Of a stretch of 64,000 nt of DNA, positions 7,147-16,494 are shown in pieces. The stretch's first letter is position 1. Each line of letters opens with the position of its first letter. The notes beneath the pieces are model-generated. The model was not told the origin of the DNA. It did not search any database and worked only from the letters and a program-made list of their open reading frames with translations. The translations under genes were made by a program, and so were the position numbers. The stretch spans positions 558,001 to 622,000 of the forward strand of contig NZ_CP049259.1 in the NCBI RefSeq assembly GCF_011047315.1. The letters run 5' to 3'. Source of the DNA: Altererythrobacter sp. BO-6 (lineage in GTDB: Bacteria > Pseudomonadota > Alphaproteobacteria > Sphingomonadales > Sphingomonadaceae).

Positions 7147-9096
7147 ATGACCAGGGCATTGCTTGCCGGCCTGCTGGCCGGGGTTTCGCTGACGACAACG
7201 CTGGCCGCGCAGGAAGGTGCCAAGCCGGCATCGCATGCCACCATCGAAGCGCAGCGCGCTGCCGCGAGCACCCTTCCCGCCGATGGCACGCGCGATGCCG
7301 ATTTCGCCACCCGCGGGTTTGTCGCAACCCGCGTGGATCCCGTCATCCGCAATGCCAGGGGCGAGCCGGTTTGGAATCTCGATGCTTATGCCTTTGTCAC
7401 TGGCGATGCGCCCGCCACCGTCCACCCCAGCCTGTGGCGGCACATGAAATACCTGAAGCAACACGGGCTATACCGGGTGGCCGAGAATGTGTGGCAGGTG
7501 CGCGGGTTCGACCTGTCGAACATGACGGTCATTCGCGGGAACACCGGCTGGATCCTGATCGATCCGCTCACCACGCAGGAAGTCGCCGCGGCAGCGTTGG
7601 AGCTGGTCAACGAGACATTGGGCGAGCGGCCAGTGAGCGCCGTGATCTATAGCCACAGCCATGTCGACCATTTCGGCGGGGTGCGCGGCGTCGCGAGCGC
7701 GCACGACGTCGCCGCAGGGCGCATAAGCATCATCGCGCCCGAGCACTTCATGGAGGAGGCGGCGTCGGAGAACGTCATGGCGGGCGGCGCGATGCAGCGC
7801 CGTGCCGCCTTCCAGTTCGGCGCCGGCCTTGTGCCCGGCAATTCCGGCCAGATGGGCAGCGGGATCGGCGCGGCGGTGTCGCGCGGGCAGATTACCCTGC
7901 TCGCCCCGACCGATACGATCACCTACACCGGCGAGACGCGCACCATCGACGGCGTCGACCTGGAATTCCAGATCGTCTCGGGCAGCGAGGCGCCCTCTGA
8001 ACTCAACGTCTATATTGCCCCTGCGCGCACTTTCCTGACCGCCGAAATCGCCACCTGCACGCTGCACAATATCCTCACCCCGCGCGGCGCGAAGGTGCGC
8101 GATGCGCGCGCCTGGGCGGGCTTCCTTGATGAAGCGGTGCAGGATTTCGCGCCCAAGAGCGACGTGGTGATTTCCAGCCATTGCTGGCCGCAATTCGGCA
8201 ATGCCGAGGCAACCGAATGGCTCACCGCCCAGCGCGACAACTATCGCTTCCTGCACGATCAGACGGTCCGGCGCATGAACCAGGGCGCCACCATGGCGGA
8301 AATTGCCGAAGACCTGTCGCAGCCAGCAGAACTGGGCGAGGAATGGTCCACCCATGGCTATTACGGAACCTACAGCCACAATTCGAAGGCGATCTACCAG
8401 TATTACCTTGGCTGGTATGACGCAGTGCCGGCCAACCTGCACGCCCACCCGCCAGTGGCGCGCGCCCAGCGCACGGTCGAGGCGCTGGGCGGCGCTGAGC
8501 GCGTGATCGCACTGGCCCGCAATGCGATGGCAACGGGCGACTATCGCTGGTCATCCGACCTTTTGCAGCAGCTGGTGTTCGCTGCTCCCGACAATAGCGA
8601 GGCCAAGTTGCTGCTTGCGGACAGCTACGAACAGCAAGGCTACCAGGCCGAGAGCGCGATCTGGCGCAACCAGTTCCTGGTCGCCGCAAATGAGCTGCGC
8701 AGCGGCCGTGCGCCGTCCAACGCTACGCAAAGCCCCGATCTGATCGCGGCGATCCCCACCGAGCTCCTGCTTGATTCCGCCGCGACACGCTATTCTCCCG
8801 GCAAGCTCGGGCGCGAGCGCATGAACGCTCGGCTGAACCTGACGGATCGCGCTGAAACCGCCGTGATCGAAGCCAATGGCAATGTCATGATCGGGCGCAT
8901 GGGCGATGGCGCTGGCACTGCAGACGTCACGCTCACCGGCCCGCGTCAGCTGATGCTGGGATTGCTGTTCCTGAAGCTGCCGCTGGCGCAAATGCAGGCG
9001 GCGGGTTTGCAGGTGGATGGCGATCCGGCGGCGCTTCAGGCAATGCTTGATGCGCTCGATCCGCTGCCCGCCAGCTTCGACATCGTCACGCCCTGA
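7147..9096 (+). CDS. exported alkyl sulfatase (SdsA1/YjcS-type metallo-beta-lactamase fold)
   Basis: A 649-residue enzyme that hydrolyses long-chain alkyl sulfates such as SDS to the alcohol and sulfate. A signal peptide spans about residues 1-21 (cut near LAA-QEG). The metallo-beta-lactamase domain carries SHSHVDHFGG with zinc ligands H170, H172, D174 and H175, almost the same numbering as in SdsA1, followed by the family's TAEIATCTLHNI strand. Next come the dimerisation helices (GTYSHNSKAIYQYYLGWYD) and a C-terminal SCP2-like domain from about residue 530. The start has GGGAGAGGGAC just upstream. It likely acts in the periplasm, giving sulfur and carbon from surfactants or natural sulfated lipids. 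It stands alone as one unit and converges on mltG. Confidence 0.92.
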   Translation: MTRALLAGLLAGVSLTTTLAAQEGAKPASHATIEAQRAAASTLPADGTRDADFATRGFVATRVDPVIRNARGEPVWNLDAYAFVTGDAPATVHPSLWRHMKYLKQHGLYRVAENVWQVRGFDLSNMTVIRGNTGWILIDPLTTQEVAAAALELVNETLGERPVSAVIYSHSHVDHFGGVRGVASAHDVAAGRISIIAPEHFMEEAASENVMAGGAMQRRAAFQFGAGLVPGNSGQMGSGIGAAVSRGQITLLAPTDTITYTGETRTIDGVDLEFQIVSGSEAPSELNVYIAPARTFLTAEIATCTLHNILTPRGAKVRDARAWAGFLDEAVQDFAPKSDVVISSHCWPQFGNAEATEWLTAQRDNYRFLHDQTVRRMNQGATMAEIAEDLSQPAELGEEWSTHGYYGTYSHNSKAIYQYYLGWYDAVPANLHAHPPVARAQRTVEALGGAERVIALARNAMATGDYRWSSDLLQQLVFAAPDNSEAKLLLADSYEQQGYQAESAIWRNQFLVAANELRSGRAPSNATQSPDLIAAIPTELLLDSAATRYSPGKLGRERMNARLNLTDRAETAVIEANGNVMIGRMGDGAGTADVTLTGPRQLMLGLLFLKLPLAQMQAAGLQVDGDPAALQAMLDALDPLPASFDIVTP

Positions 9097-9104
9097 GCGG
9101 GCGC

Positions 9105-10067
9105 CTAGATGCCATTCTCCGCCCGGAAGCGGCGCCAGGCCGCGACATTGCGGTTATGCTCTTCCAGGGTCTCGGCGAACACATGCCCGCCGCTGCCATC
9201 GGCGACGTAATAGAGCGCGCTGGTCTTCGCCGGATTGAGCGCCGCCGCAATCGCCGCACGGCTGGGGTTGGAGATCGGCCCCACGGGTAGCCCGGCAATC
9301 GCGCGCGTGTTGTAAGGGTTGGGATCGCGCAGCTCGGACTTGCGGATCATCCGGCCAAGCGGCTTGCCCTTGGTGATCGGGTAGATGGTGGTCGCATCCG
9401 CACCCAGCATCATGCCGATGCGGATGCGGTTTGAAAGCACGCCTGACACGAGTGGAAGCTCTTCCTTGTCCTGCGTTTCCTTCTCGATAATCGAGGCCAG
9501 GATCACAGCTTCGCGCTTTGACTTCACCGCGGCATCGGGGCTGCGCTTCTCCCACGCTTCATCAAGGTATTCCGTCATCGCGCCCTGCATCCGCGCCAGC
9601 ACTGCAGCGCGCGGCTCGCCCCGCTCGAAATCATAGGTATCTGGCAGCACCGATCCCTCTGGCGGCACCGCGATCTCGCCAGTCAGAAGATCCTCGGCCA
9701 TCAGCCGCTCAAAGACCATGATCGAGGGCATCCCTTCCGGGATGGTCACGAAGCGGCGGATCACATCGCCTTGCTGGAACGCGCGCAGGATGTCCGCCTG
9801 GCTCATGCCCGGCTTCAGCTCGAATTCACCGGCCTGTATCGGTGCACTGCCGCCGAGCAGCTTGGCCCGCAGCACGAAGCCGTCCGCCGAGCGGATCAGC
9901 CCCTCATCCTCCAGCTTTTGCGCCACAGCGGTAAGCGAAGAACCGGACGGAATGACAAACGCCGTCTCTTCCTCGACAGTTGCCTCGCCGAGGAAGGAGC
10001 TTGCCAGCATCGCCCCGACAAGCGCCAAAGCCAGCAGGCTGGCCAGCAAAAGGCCGAGCCGTTTCAT
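9105..10067 (-). CDS. mltG: endolytic murein transglycosylase MltG
   Basis: A 320-residue YceG/MltG protein. A single N-terminal membrane anchor (residues 3-25) is followed by a LysM-like domain (SSLTAVAQKLEDEGLI) and the lytic transglycosylase domain with ILASIIEKETQ (catalytic glutamate), GVLSNRIRIGM.LGADATTIY and YNTRAIAGLPVGPISNP. It cuts nascent glycan strands in the periplasm, releasing them from the membrane synthase and setting chain length. It follows fabF by only four bases, so acpP-fabF-mltG is a conserved alphaproteobacterial unit. Confidence 0.95.
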   Translation of the reverse strand: MKRLGLLLASLLALALVGAMLASSFLGEATVEEETAFVIPSGSSLTAVAQKLEDEGLIRSADGFVLRAKLLGGSAPIQAGEFELKPGMSQADILRAFQQGDVIRRFVTIPEGMPSIMVFERLMAEDLLTGEIAVPPEGSVLPDTYDFERGEPRAAVLARMQGAMTEYLDEAWEKRSPDAAVKSKREAVILASIIEKETQDKEELPLVSGVLSNRIRIGMMLGADATTIYPITKGKPLGRMIRKSELRDPNPYNTRAIAGLPVGPISNPSRAAIAAALNPAKTSALYYVADGSGGHVFAETLEEHNRNVAAWRRFRAENGI

Positions 10068-10071
10068 GTGC

Positions 10072-11331
10072 TTAGTCGACCTGCTTCATCACCAGCGAGG
10101 CATTGGTGCCACCAAAGCCGAAGCTGTTGTTGAGCACCGCGCGCACCTGGCGCTTCTTCGCCACCAGGGGGACGAGGTCGACGCCTTCGGTGCCTTCGTC
10201 CGGATTATGCAGGTTGAGCGTGGGCGGCACGATCTGGTCGCGCATCGCCAGGATGCAGAAGATCGCTTCGACCGCGCCCGCTCCGCCAAGCAGGTGGCCG
10301 ATCGCGGACTTGGTGCTGCTCATCGACGCACCCGACAGATCGTCGCCCAGCACGCGCTTCACCGCAGCCAGCTCGATCGTGTCGGCCATGGTCGAGGTGC
10401 CATGCGCATTGACATAGTCGATGTCGCCGCGGCCGAGCCCGGCCTTGCGCAGCGCCATTTCCATCGCCAGCTGCGCCCCCTTGCCTTCCGGGTGCGGTGC
10501 AGTGACGTGATAGGCATCGCCCGACAGGCCGTAGCCGACTACTTCGGCATAGATCTTCGCGCCGCGCGCCTTGGCATGCTCGTATTCCTCGAGCACCACC
10601 ACGCCTGCGCCTTCACCCATCACGAAGCCGTCACGGTCCTTGCTATAGGGACGGCTGGCCTCCGTCGGGCGGTCGTTCATGCTCATGTTGAGCGCCTTTG
10701 CCTGCGCGAAACCGGCCACACCCAGTGGATTGATGGTCGATTCCGAACCGCCCGCCAACATCACGTCGGCATCGCCGTCCTTGATCATGCGCGCGGCATC
10801 GCCGATCGAGTGCGCCCCGGTCGAGCACGCGGTCACCACCGCATGGTTGGGCCCCATCAGGCCGTATTTGATCGAAACCTGGCCGCTGATGAGGTTGATC
10901 AGGCGGCCATGGACGAAGTGCGGGCTGACCCGGCCCGGACCGCGTTCGTGCAAGTTGACCGATTCGAGCTCGATCCCCGGCAGCCCGCCAATCCCTGAGC
11001 CGATCGAACAGCCGGTGCGCAGCCTCAGATCTTCGTCCATGTCAACCAGGCCTGCGTCTTCGAGCGCCTGGCCAGCCGCATCGATGCCGTAAACGATGAA
11101 GGGGTCGACCTGCCGCTGCACCTTGAAATCAACGCGCTTGTTTGGATCGAAGCCGTATTCGTGATCGGCCGGCTTCACTTCGCAGGCGATCTGGCATTTC
11201 TGGTCCGAAGCGTCGAAGCGCGTGATCGGGCCCGCGCCGCTCTTGCCAGCAATCAGGTTCTGCCAGGTCGTTTCCACATCGCCGCCGAGCGGGGTGACGA
11301 GGCCAAGACCGGTTACGACAACACGACGCAT
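10072..11331 (-). CDS. fabF: beta-ketoacyl-ACP synthase II
   Basis: A 419-residue condensing enzyme of fatty acid elongation. The active-site cysteine is C169 in TACSTGAHSIG, the first histidine is in NAHGTSTM and the second is in the later AIGHLLGGAG segment; the glycine-rich NSFGFGGTNA end is typical of KAS II. The start at 11331 (MRRVVVTGLG) has GGAGAG upstream; the frame is open for eight further codons with no homology. It extends malonyl-ACP-derived chains carried by the AcpP encoded just upstream. A strong hairpin lies between acpP and this gene and may set their expression ratio. Confidence 0.96.
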   Translation of the reverse strand: MRRVVVTGLGLVTPLGGDVETTWQNLIAGKSGAGPITRFDASDQKCQIACEVKPADHEYGFDPNKRVDFKVQRQVDPFIVYGIDAAGQALEDAGLVDMDEDLRLRTGCSIGSGIGGLPGIELESVNLHERGPGRVSPHFVHGRLINLISGQVSIKYGLMGPNHAVVTACSTGAHSIGDAARMIKDGDADVMLAGGSESTINPLGVAGFAQAKALNMSMNDRPTEASRPYSKDRDGFVMGEGAGVVVLEEYEHAKARGAKIYAEVVGYGLSGDAYHVTAPHPEGKGAQLAMEMALRKAGLGRGDIDYVNAHGTSTMADTIELAAVKRVLGDDLSGASMSSTKSAIGHLLGGAGAVEAIFCILAMRDQIVPPTLNLHNPDEGTEGVDLVPLVAKKRQVRAVLNNSFGFGGTNASLVMKQVD

Positions 11332-11353
11332 TCGCTGCTCTCCGCAAAATGAC

Positions 11354-11385
11354 ACAGGCCCGGCCCGCTGGCGGGTCGGACCTGT
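11354..11385 (-). terminator. long hairpin between acpP and fabF (attenuator candidate)
   Basis: In the mRNA sense a 15-position stem (ACAGGTCCGACCCGC against GCGGGCCGGGCCTGT) closes on a two-base loop, with 14 of 15 positions paired counting one G-U. It is followed by only a weak T-tract (TCATTTTG), so read-through into fabF is expected. This would make acpP mRNA more abundant than fabF. Confidence 0.6.
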
Positions 11386-11428
11386 CCGTTACCGCCGCAC
11401 GGGGCGACGGTTCCTGGCCACAAGGATT

Positions 11429-11665
11429 TTAGCCCTTGTGCTCTTCGATGTACTTGGTGGCATCACCAACAGTGCTGATCTTTTCAGCCGCATCGTCGGG
11501 GATTTCGACGCCGAATTCTTCTTCGAACGCCATCACCAGTTCGACGATGTCGAGGCTGTCTGCGCCCAGATCGTCAATGAAGCTGGCTTCCTGGGTGACC
11601 TTGTCGGCTTCCACACCAAGGTGCTCAACAACAATCTTCTGCACGCGGTCGGCAGTATCGCTCAT
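11429..11665 (-). CDS. acpP: acyl carrier protein
   Basis: A 78-residue acidic four-helix protein that carries growing acyl chains on a 4'-phosphopantetheine arm attached to S37 in the DSLDIVEL motif. Length and sequence are canonical ([17 protein letters not shown]... to IEEHKG). It is the first gene of the acpP-fabF-mltG unit; the ORF-free 73 bases upstream should hold its promoter. Its cytoplasmic partners include FabF next door and FabZ at 39.7 kb in this window. Confidence 0.97.
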   Translation of the reverse strand: MSDTADRVQKIVVEHLGVEADKVTQEASFIDDLGADSLDIVELVMAFEEEFGVEIPDDAAEKISTVGDATKYIEEHKG

Positions 11666-11738
11666 AATGATCCCTCTGTTCCTGGGGTTTGAAACTCGAC
11701 AATCGCCCTAGTCAACGCAGCGGCGCAGCGCAAGACCG

Positions 11739-12785
11739 CTATTGCGTGGAAGGGGGGACTGTTGCGTCCATTCCGCTACGGCCCTGCTGTTCCCGACGGG
11801 CCTCGATCTGGTCCCAGCCGCGCATCCGCGAGTAGATTCGTTGCTGCCCGGACCTGGGATAGGACTTGTTTGCCCCCGCTGAAAGCGCGCGATCGTACAG
11901 CTGCTGGGCGTCATCGTAATTGCCCTCGCTTTCGCGGCACAGGCCCAGGTTGAACAGGACAGAGCCGTGATCGGGGCGCGCACGGTCAAGCTCCTCGAAT
12001 TCCAGGCAGGCGCCCACGGGATCGTTCTTGGTCAGCCGCAGGGCCTGTTTGAATCGTTCGACCTCTGCCCGGGACAGTCCCTTGCGTTGCTCCATCAGCC
12101 GCACATCGTCCCCCCGCTGGATCGGCGCAAGGTCGAGCCGCACATCGCGGGCGAAGGCGGACAGCGCAGGCCGCACCACTTCCTCGACGGTCGGCAGGGT
12201 CGCATCATCGGTGCAATAGCGCCTGTTGTTCGATTTGGCGTCGCGGCGGGCATAGATCTGGCGCCCGTCCGCAGCCACCAGCCTCACTTCGGGCTCCACC
12301 CGCACCGTCATCAGCCGGCATTCGTACTCGATCACGCGTTGTTCGACGCATTTGTTGTCGACCCGGCGCCGGCACGAGGAAACGGTTTTGAAGCTCGAAT
12401 GGACATCGTCGACCAGGATGTCTGCCGCGCCAAACAGCACCGCTTCGCTGTCAGGTTCCTGTTCGCGCGGTGCGAAGAACAACTGGCCGGGTTCGCCGGT
12501 CGCAACCGGCTCGACCAGCACGATCTCATCGCCCGGGCGACCGACCAGCGGAATCACGCGAAACCATGCTTCGCCATCGACCTCGGCGGAAGCGAGCTGG
12601 TCACCGATCTCCAGCGCCAGCGCCGTGCCCCCTTCACCATCGAAACGTTCGACCACGATCGTGTCGATCGCCGCAGGCAAGTCAGCTTGCGCGCCGAATA
12701 TGCCGCTCACCGGCAGCGTTTCAGCGCCTGCCACTGAAGGCATGGCCAACACCGCAACACAGGCAGCCAGCAAGCCGGTACGCAT
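11739..12785 (-). CDS. exported TPR-containing protein of unknown function
   Basis: A 348-residue protein with a clear signal peptide (residues 1-21, AGA-ETLP). The N-terminal two thirds form a beta-rich domain with paired cysteines (SCRRRVDNKC, YEC and CTDD), which may be disulfide-bonded in the periplasm. The C-terminal third holds one to two tetratricopeptide-like repeats (GSVLFNLGLCRESEGNYDDAQ). A role as a partner-binding envelope protein is plausible, but no specific function can be given. It lies alone between acpP and aspS, on the same strand. Confidence 0.75.
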   Translation of the reverse strand: MRTGLLAACVAVLAMPSVAGAETLPVSGIFGAQADLPAAIDTIVVERFDGEGGTALALEIGDQLASAEVDGEAWFRVIPLVGRPGDEIVLVEPVATGEPGQLFFAPREQEPDSEAVLFGAADILVDDVHSSFKTVSSCRRRVDNKCVEQRVIEYECRLMTVRVEPEVRLVAADGRQIYARRDAKSNNRRYCTDDATLPTVEEVVRPALSAFARDVRLDLAPIQRGDDVRLMEQRKGLSRAEVERFKQALRLTKNDPVGACLEFEELDRARPDHGSVLFNLGLCRESEGNYDDAQQLYDRALSAGANKSYPRSGQQRIYSRMRGWDQIEARREQQGRSGMDATVPPSTQ

Positions 12786-12899
12786 TCCTACCCCCTAAAA
12801 CTTTTCAGGAACCGCAGGATATGCAGCGCGGCGCTTGCCGCTCAATGAACGAGGCAGACCAGCGAATGTACTGCTACATTTTGCTGCGTCAGGCGGAAA

Positions 12900-14690
12900 T
12901 CAGGCCCCCGGCGCCTTCGGCGGTTCGACCACCCGCAGGTGCAGCTCGCGCAGCTGCCTCGCCTCGGGCACGCTCGGCGCGCCCATCAGCAGGTCTTCCG
13001 CCTTCTGGTTCATCGGGAACAGCGTGATTTCCCGCAGGTTCTGCGCACCGCACAGCAACATCACGATCCGGTCGACCCCCGCAGCCATGCCGCCATGCGG
13101 CGGAGCGCCATACTGGAACGCACGGTACATGCCGCCGAACCGCTCTTCGACATCGGCCTTGCTCAGGCCGACGATCTCGAACGCCTTCACCATGGTTTCG
13201 GGCTTGTGGTTGCGGATCGAGCCCGACGCGATTTCATAGCCGTTGCAAACGAGGTCATACTGATAAGCATTGATCGTCAGCGGATCCTGCGATTCCAGCG
13301 CCTCCAGCCCGCCTTGCGGCATCGAGAAGGGGTTGTGGCTGAAGTCGACCTTCTTCTCGGTCTCGTCAAATTCGTAGAACGGGAAGTCGACGATCCAGGC
13401 GAGTTCGAAGCGATCCTTGTCGATCAGCTCAAGCTGTTCGCCCACGCGAATGCGCGCCGCGCCGGCCAGCTTGGCCGCGTCGCTTTCCTTGCCCGCCGCG
13501 AAGAAGCAGCCGTCATTCTCGCCCAGCCCCAGCTCGGCGTAGAGTGCTTTCATGCCCTCTTCGCCGTGGTTCTTGGCGATCGGCCCGCCGAATTCGCCGC
13601 CCTTGCGCGTGACATAGCCGAGGCCGGCAAAGCCCTCCTTGCGGGCCCAGTCATTCATGTCATCGAAGAACTTGCGGCTCTTCTCATGCGTGTTCGGCGC
13701 AGGGATCACACGGACAACGCCGCCGCCACCAACGATCTTCTCAAACAGGCCGAAGCCCGACTTTTCGAAGTGGCTGGTTACATCGGTGATGATCAGCGGA
13801 TTGCGCAGGTCGGGCTTGTCCGTTCCGTACTTCAGGATCGCTTCGGCATAGGGGATGCGCGGGAAACTGCCCGACGGCGTCACATGCTTGCCGTCCGCAA
13901 AAGCTGCGAATGTGCCCTGAATCACCGGCTCCATCGTCTCCCACACTTCTTCCTGGGTGACGAAGCTCATTTCCAGGTCGAGCTGGTAGAATTCGCCCGG
14001 CAGCCGGTCCGCGCGCGGGTCTTCGTCGCGGAAACACGGCGCGATCTGGAAATAGCGATCGAAGCCCGCCACCATCAGCAGCTGCTTGTACTGCTGCGGC
14101 GCCTGCGGCAGCGCGTAGAACTTGCCGGCATGGATCCGGCTCGGCACCAGGAAGTCGCGCGCGCCTTCAGGTGAAGAAGCAGTGAGGATCGGGGTCGAAA
14201 ATTCGTTGAAACCGGCCGCGCGCATCCGCTCGCGCATGTCGGCCACCACCGCCACGCGGGTCATGATGTTCTTGTGCAGCGTTTCGCGGCGCAGGTCGAG
14301 GAAGCGGTACTTGAGGCGAATGTCCTCCGGATACTCCTGCTCGCCCGCTACCGGCATGGGCAGCTCTTCCGCTGCGCTTTGCACTGTCACCTCGCGCGCG
14401 AAAACCTCGATCGCGCCGGTCGGCAGGTCCTTGTTCACGGTTTCAGGCGTGCGCGCCTTCACGCTGCCATCGATCGTCACGACCGATTCGAGCCGCAGCT
14501 TCTCCAGCACCGGCAGGGCCGCCGAATCCTCATCCGCAACGATTTGGGTGATGCCGTAATGGTCGCGCAGGTCGATAAACAGCACCCCGCCATGGTCGCG
14601 CTTGCGGTGGATCCAGCCCGAAAGACGGACGGTTTCCCCGACATTCGCTTCACCAAGCTGTGCGCAGTTGTGGGTACGATAGGCGTGCAT
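12900..14690 (-). CDS. aspS: aspartyl-tRNA synthetase (probably non-discriminating Asp/Asn)
   Basis: A 596-residue class IIb synthetase that charges tRNA-Asp with aspartate. It has the N-terminal OB anticodon-binding domain ([19 protein letters not shown]), class II motif 2 ([10 protein letters not shown]), the bacterial GAD insertion, and motif 3 near the end ([11 protein letters not shown]). Alphaproteobacteria commonly use a relaxed AspRS together with GatCAB to make Asn-tRNA, so this one may also charge tRNA-Asn. That is family knowledge and is not visible here. The start at 14690 gives [12 protein letters not shown], the family's standard opening. Divergent from rnd. Confidence 0.97.
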   Translation of the reverse strand: MHAYRTHNCAQLGEANVGETVRLSGWIHRKRDHGGVLFIDLRDHYGITQIVADEDSAALPVLEKLRLESVVTIDGSVKARTPETVNKDLPTGAIEVFAREVTVQSAAEELPMPVAGEQEYPEDIRLKYRFLDLRRETLHKNIMTRVAVVADMRERMRAAGFNEFSTPILTASSPEGARDFLVPSRIHAGKFYALPQAPQQYKQLLMVAGFDRYFQIAPCFRDEDPRADRLPGEFYQLDLEMSFVTQEEVWETMEPVIQGTFAAFADGKHVTPSGSFPRIPYAEAILKYGTDKPDLRNPLIITDVTSHFEKSGFGLFEKIVGGGGVVRVIPAPNTHEKSRKFFDDMNDWARKEGFAGLGYVTRKGGEFGGPIAKNHGEEGMKALYAELGLGENDGCFFAAGKESDAAKLAGAARIRVGEQLELIDKDRFELAWIVDFPFYEFDETEKKVDFSHNPFSMPQGGLEALESQDPLTINAYQYDLVCNGYEIASGSIRNHKPETMVKAFEIVGLSKADVEERFGGMYRAFQYGAPPHGGMAAGVDRIVMLLCGAQNLREITLFPMNQKAEDLLMGAPSVPEARQLRELHLRVVEPPKAPGA

Positions 14691-14871
14691 CTAAAATCTT
14701 TCCAATTTCGGGTGTATGGCGCTAAGGGCGCGCCCAAACAAAAGCGCGCAAACCCGTGTGCGGTTACAGCGCGCGCTAACAGGGGAAGAGGGTGACTTTG
14801 TCAAGGTTCCCCTTCTGAACTGGGCCGAAAGGTCCGAGGGCGGCACTCCGCCCGACACAAAGAAAAGACAA

Positions 14872-16074
14872 ATGAAAATACATGATCTGATTACCACGAC
14901 TCAGGCGCTGGCAGAACTCTGCGAACGCTTGTCAAAATCCGAATTCATTACGGTCGACACCGAATTCATGCGCGAGAACACCTATTGGCCGGAATTGTGC
15001 CTGGTGCAGATCGCCAATGAAAAGGAAGCTGCCGCAATCGATCCACTGGCCGACGGGATCGACCTGTCGCCGCTGCTTGAGCTGCTGACCGAGAATGAAG
15101 ACGTGCTCAAGGTGTTCCATGCCGGCGGGCAGGACGTCGAGATCATCGTCAACCTGACCGGCAAGACGCCGCACCCGATCTTCGACACGCAGATCGCGAT
15201 GATGGCAGTCAGCCAGAGCGAGCAGATCGGCTATGCCAACCTCGTCGAAAGCTGGCTGGGCATTACTGTCGATAAGGGCGCGCGCTTTACCGACTGGAGC
15301 CGCCGCCCGCTGACCGACCGGCAGATCGAATATGCGATCGGCGATGTGACACATCTGTCGAAGATCTTTCCCAAGATCCTGAACAAGCTGATCAAGACCG
15401 GACGCGGCGCCTGGCTCGATGCCGAGATGGAAAAGCTCGCCGATACATCCAATTACCTGATCGATCCCGACCAGGCGTGGCGCCGGATTCGCCAGCCGGG
15501 CCGCAATCCGCAGGTGCTCGGCCGGCTCAAGGCGCTTGCCGCCTGGCGCGAAGCCGAAGCGCAGCACAAGAATATCCCGCGCGGCCGCATCATGCGCGAC
15601 GAGACGTTGGCCGATATCGCCAGCCACCCGCCCCGGAAGCAGGACGATCTGGCCAAGGTGCGGGGCCTGTCCAGCGCATGGCGCGACAATGACATCGGCA
15701 AGCGCCTGATGAAGGTGCTGGAGAAAGCCGAGCCGATCGACAAGGATGAAATCCCCGAAAAGATGAAGCGCGGCGCCCCGCTGGGCAAGGAAGGCGCACT
15801 CGTGGCTGACCTGCTCAAGCTGCTGCTGAAGATCCGCTCGCGCGAGATCGATGTCGCCGCCCGCCTGCTGACCCGCGCCGAGGAGATGGAAGCGCTCGCC
15901 GCCGGGGTGCGCGACCTGCCGGTGCTGCAAGGCTGGCGTTACGAGGTGTTCGGGCGTGACGCGCTGGAACTGGTCGAAGGCAAGCTCGCCTTCGCGGTCA
16001 AGCGCGGCAAGCTGGCGATGACGCATATCGACGACATGCAGGCGATCATGGAACAGCCGCAGGCAGCGGAGTAG
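14872..16074 (+). CDS. rnd: ribonuclease D
   Basis: A 400-residue 3'-5' exoribonuclease for tRNA and small RNA maturation. The DEDD exonuclease domain opens with ITVDTEFMRE (D29, E31), continues with KVFHAGGQDVEI and FDTQIAMM, and ends with the RPLTDRQIEYAIGDV motif. HRDC domains follow (RLKALAAWREAEAQ.KNIPRGRIMRDE). The ATG at 14872 was chosen because the protein begins there with the typical MKIHDLITT. An in-frame ATG at 14716 would add 52 non-homologous residues. A purine-rich AAAGAAAAGACAA precedes the start. Confidence 0.93.
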   Translation: MKIHDLITTTQALAELCERLSKSEFITVDTEFMRENTYWPELCLVQIANEKEAAAIDPLADGIDLSPLLELLTENEDVLKVFHAGGQDVEIIVNLTGKTPHPIFDTQIAMMAVSQSEQIGYANLVESWLGITVDKGARFTDWSRRPLTDRQIEYAIGDVTHLSKIFPKILNKLIKTGRGAWLDAEMEKLADTSNYLIDPDQAWRRIRQPGRNPQVLGRLKALAAWREAEAQHKNIPRGRIMRDETLADIASHPPRKQDDLAKVRGLSSAWRDNDIGKRLMKVLEKAEPIDKDEIPEKMKRGAPLGKEGALVADLLKLLLKIRSREIDVAARLLTRAEEMEALAAGVRDLPVLQGWRYEVFGRDALELVEGKLAFAVKRGKLAMTHIDDMQAIMEQPQAAE

Positions 16075-16110
16075 CTCGGCTTTCCTATTTTCAGGCTCTG
16101 CGAAAAGGAC

Positions 16111-16193
16111 TTCGTCATTCCCGCGTCGGCGGGAATCCAGAGTGGAGCCACGACTGTTGCAGGATGGATTCCCGCGTTCGCGGGAATGACGAA
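16111..16193. repeat. REP-like inverted repeat, CATTCCCGCG family
   Basis: TTCGTCATTCCCGCG at 16111-16125 is mirrored by CGCGGGAATGACGAA ending at 16193, with GGCGGGAATCCA and TGGATTCCCGCG between them, so each arm is itself a small palindrome and the whole forms a long stem-loop. This is the form of intergenic REP elements in alphaproteobacteria. It sits 36 bases after the rnd stop and may stabilise or end that transcript. Confidence 0.75.
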
Positions 16194-16237
16194 ATAAGGT
16201 AGGTCCGCTAGCGACCCAATTGCGGACGTTCCTTCTT

Positions 16238-16322
16238 CGTCACCCCAGACTTGATCCGGGGTCCCGATCTCTTTCTGCAGGCCTCAAAAAAGCTGGATCC
16301 CGGCTCGGGGGCCGGGACGACG
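16238..16322. repeat. second REP-like inverted repeat, GGATCCCGG family
   Basis: CGTCACCCCAGACTTGATCC (16238 on) faces AGCTGGATCCCGG...CCGGGACGACG (to about 16322). The sequence differs from the element 45 bases to its left, so two REP families lie side by side. A further remnant, CTCGCAATGACGAG (16393-16406), follows. Short open frames across these elements (HPRLDPGS-type peptides) are by-products of the palindromes. Confidence 0.7.
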
Positions 16323-16494
16323 GGCTTCCTATGACGCAGCCGCTCTCCACCCACATTAAGACTTTGATCGATACTTTTCGTGCTCGCGGCTTCTCGCAAT
16401 GACGAGTTAGGTCGCCCGCTTTCCTACTCGCATCGCCAAGCGCTAGGCTTGGCGCCATGTCAGCAAGCCCCAAACGCAATACACCCCCATCAAG

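Noticed and set aside
7468..8448. A 326-codon frame on the minus strand inside the alkyl sulfatase gene
   Set aside because: Histidine/arginine-rich shadow of a well-supported gene; no plausible start signal or family.
16220..16402. A short open frame reading HPRLDPGSR and similar peptides
   Set aside because: It is the typical by-product of REP palindromes.
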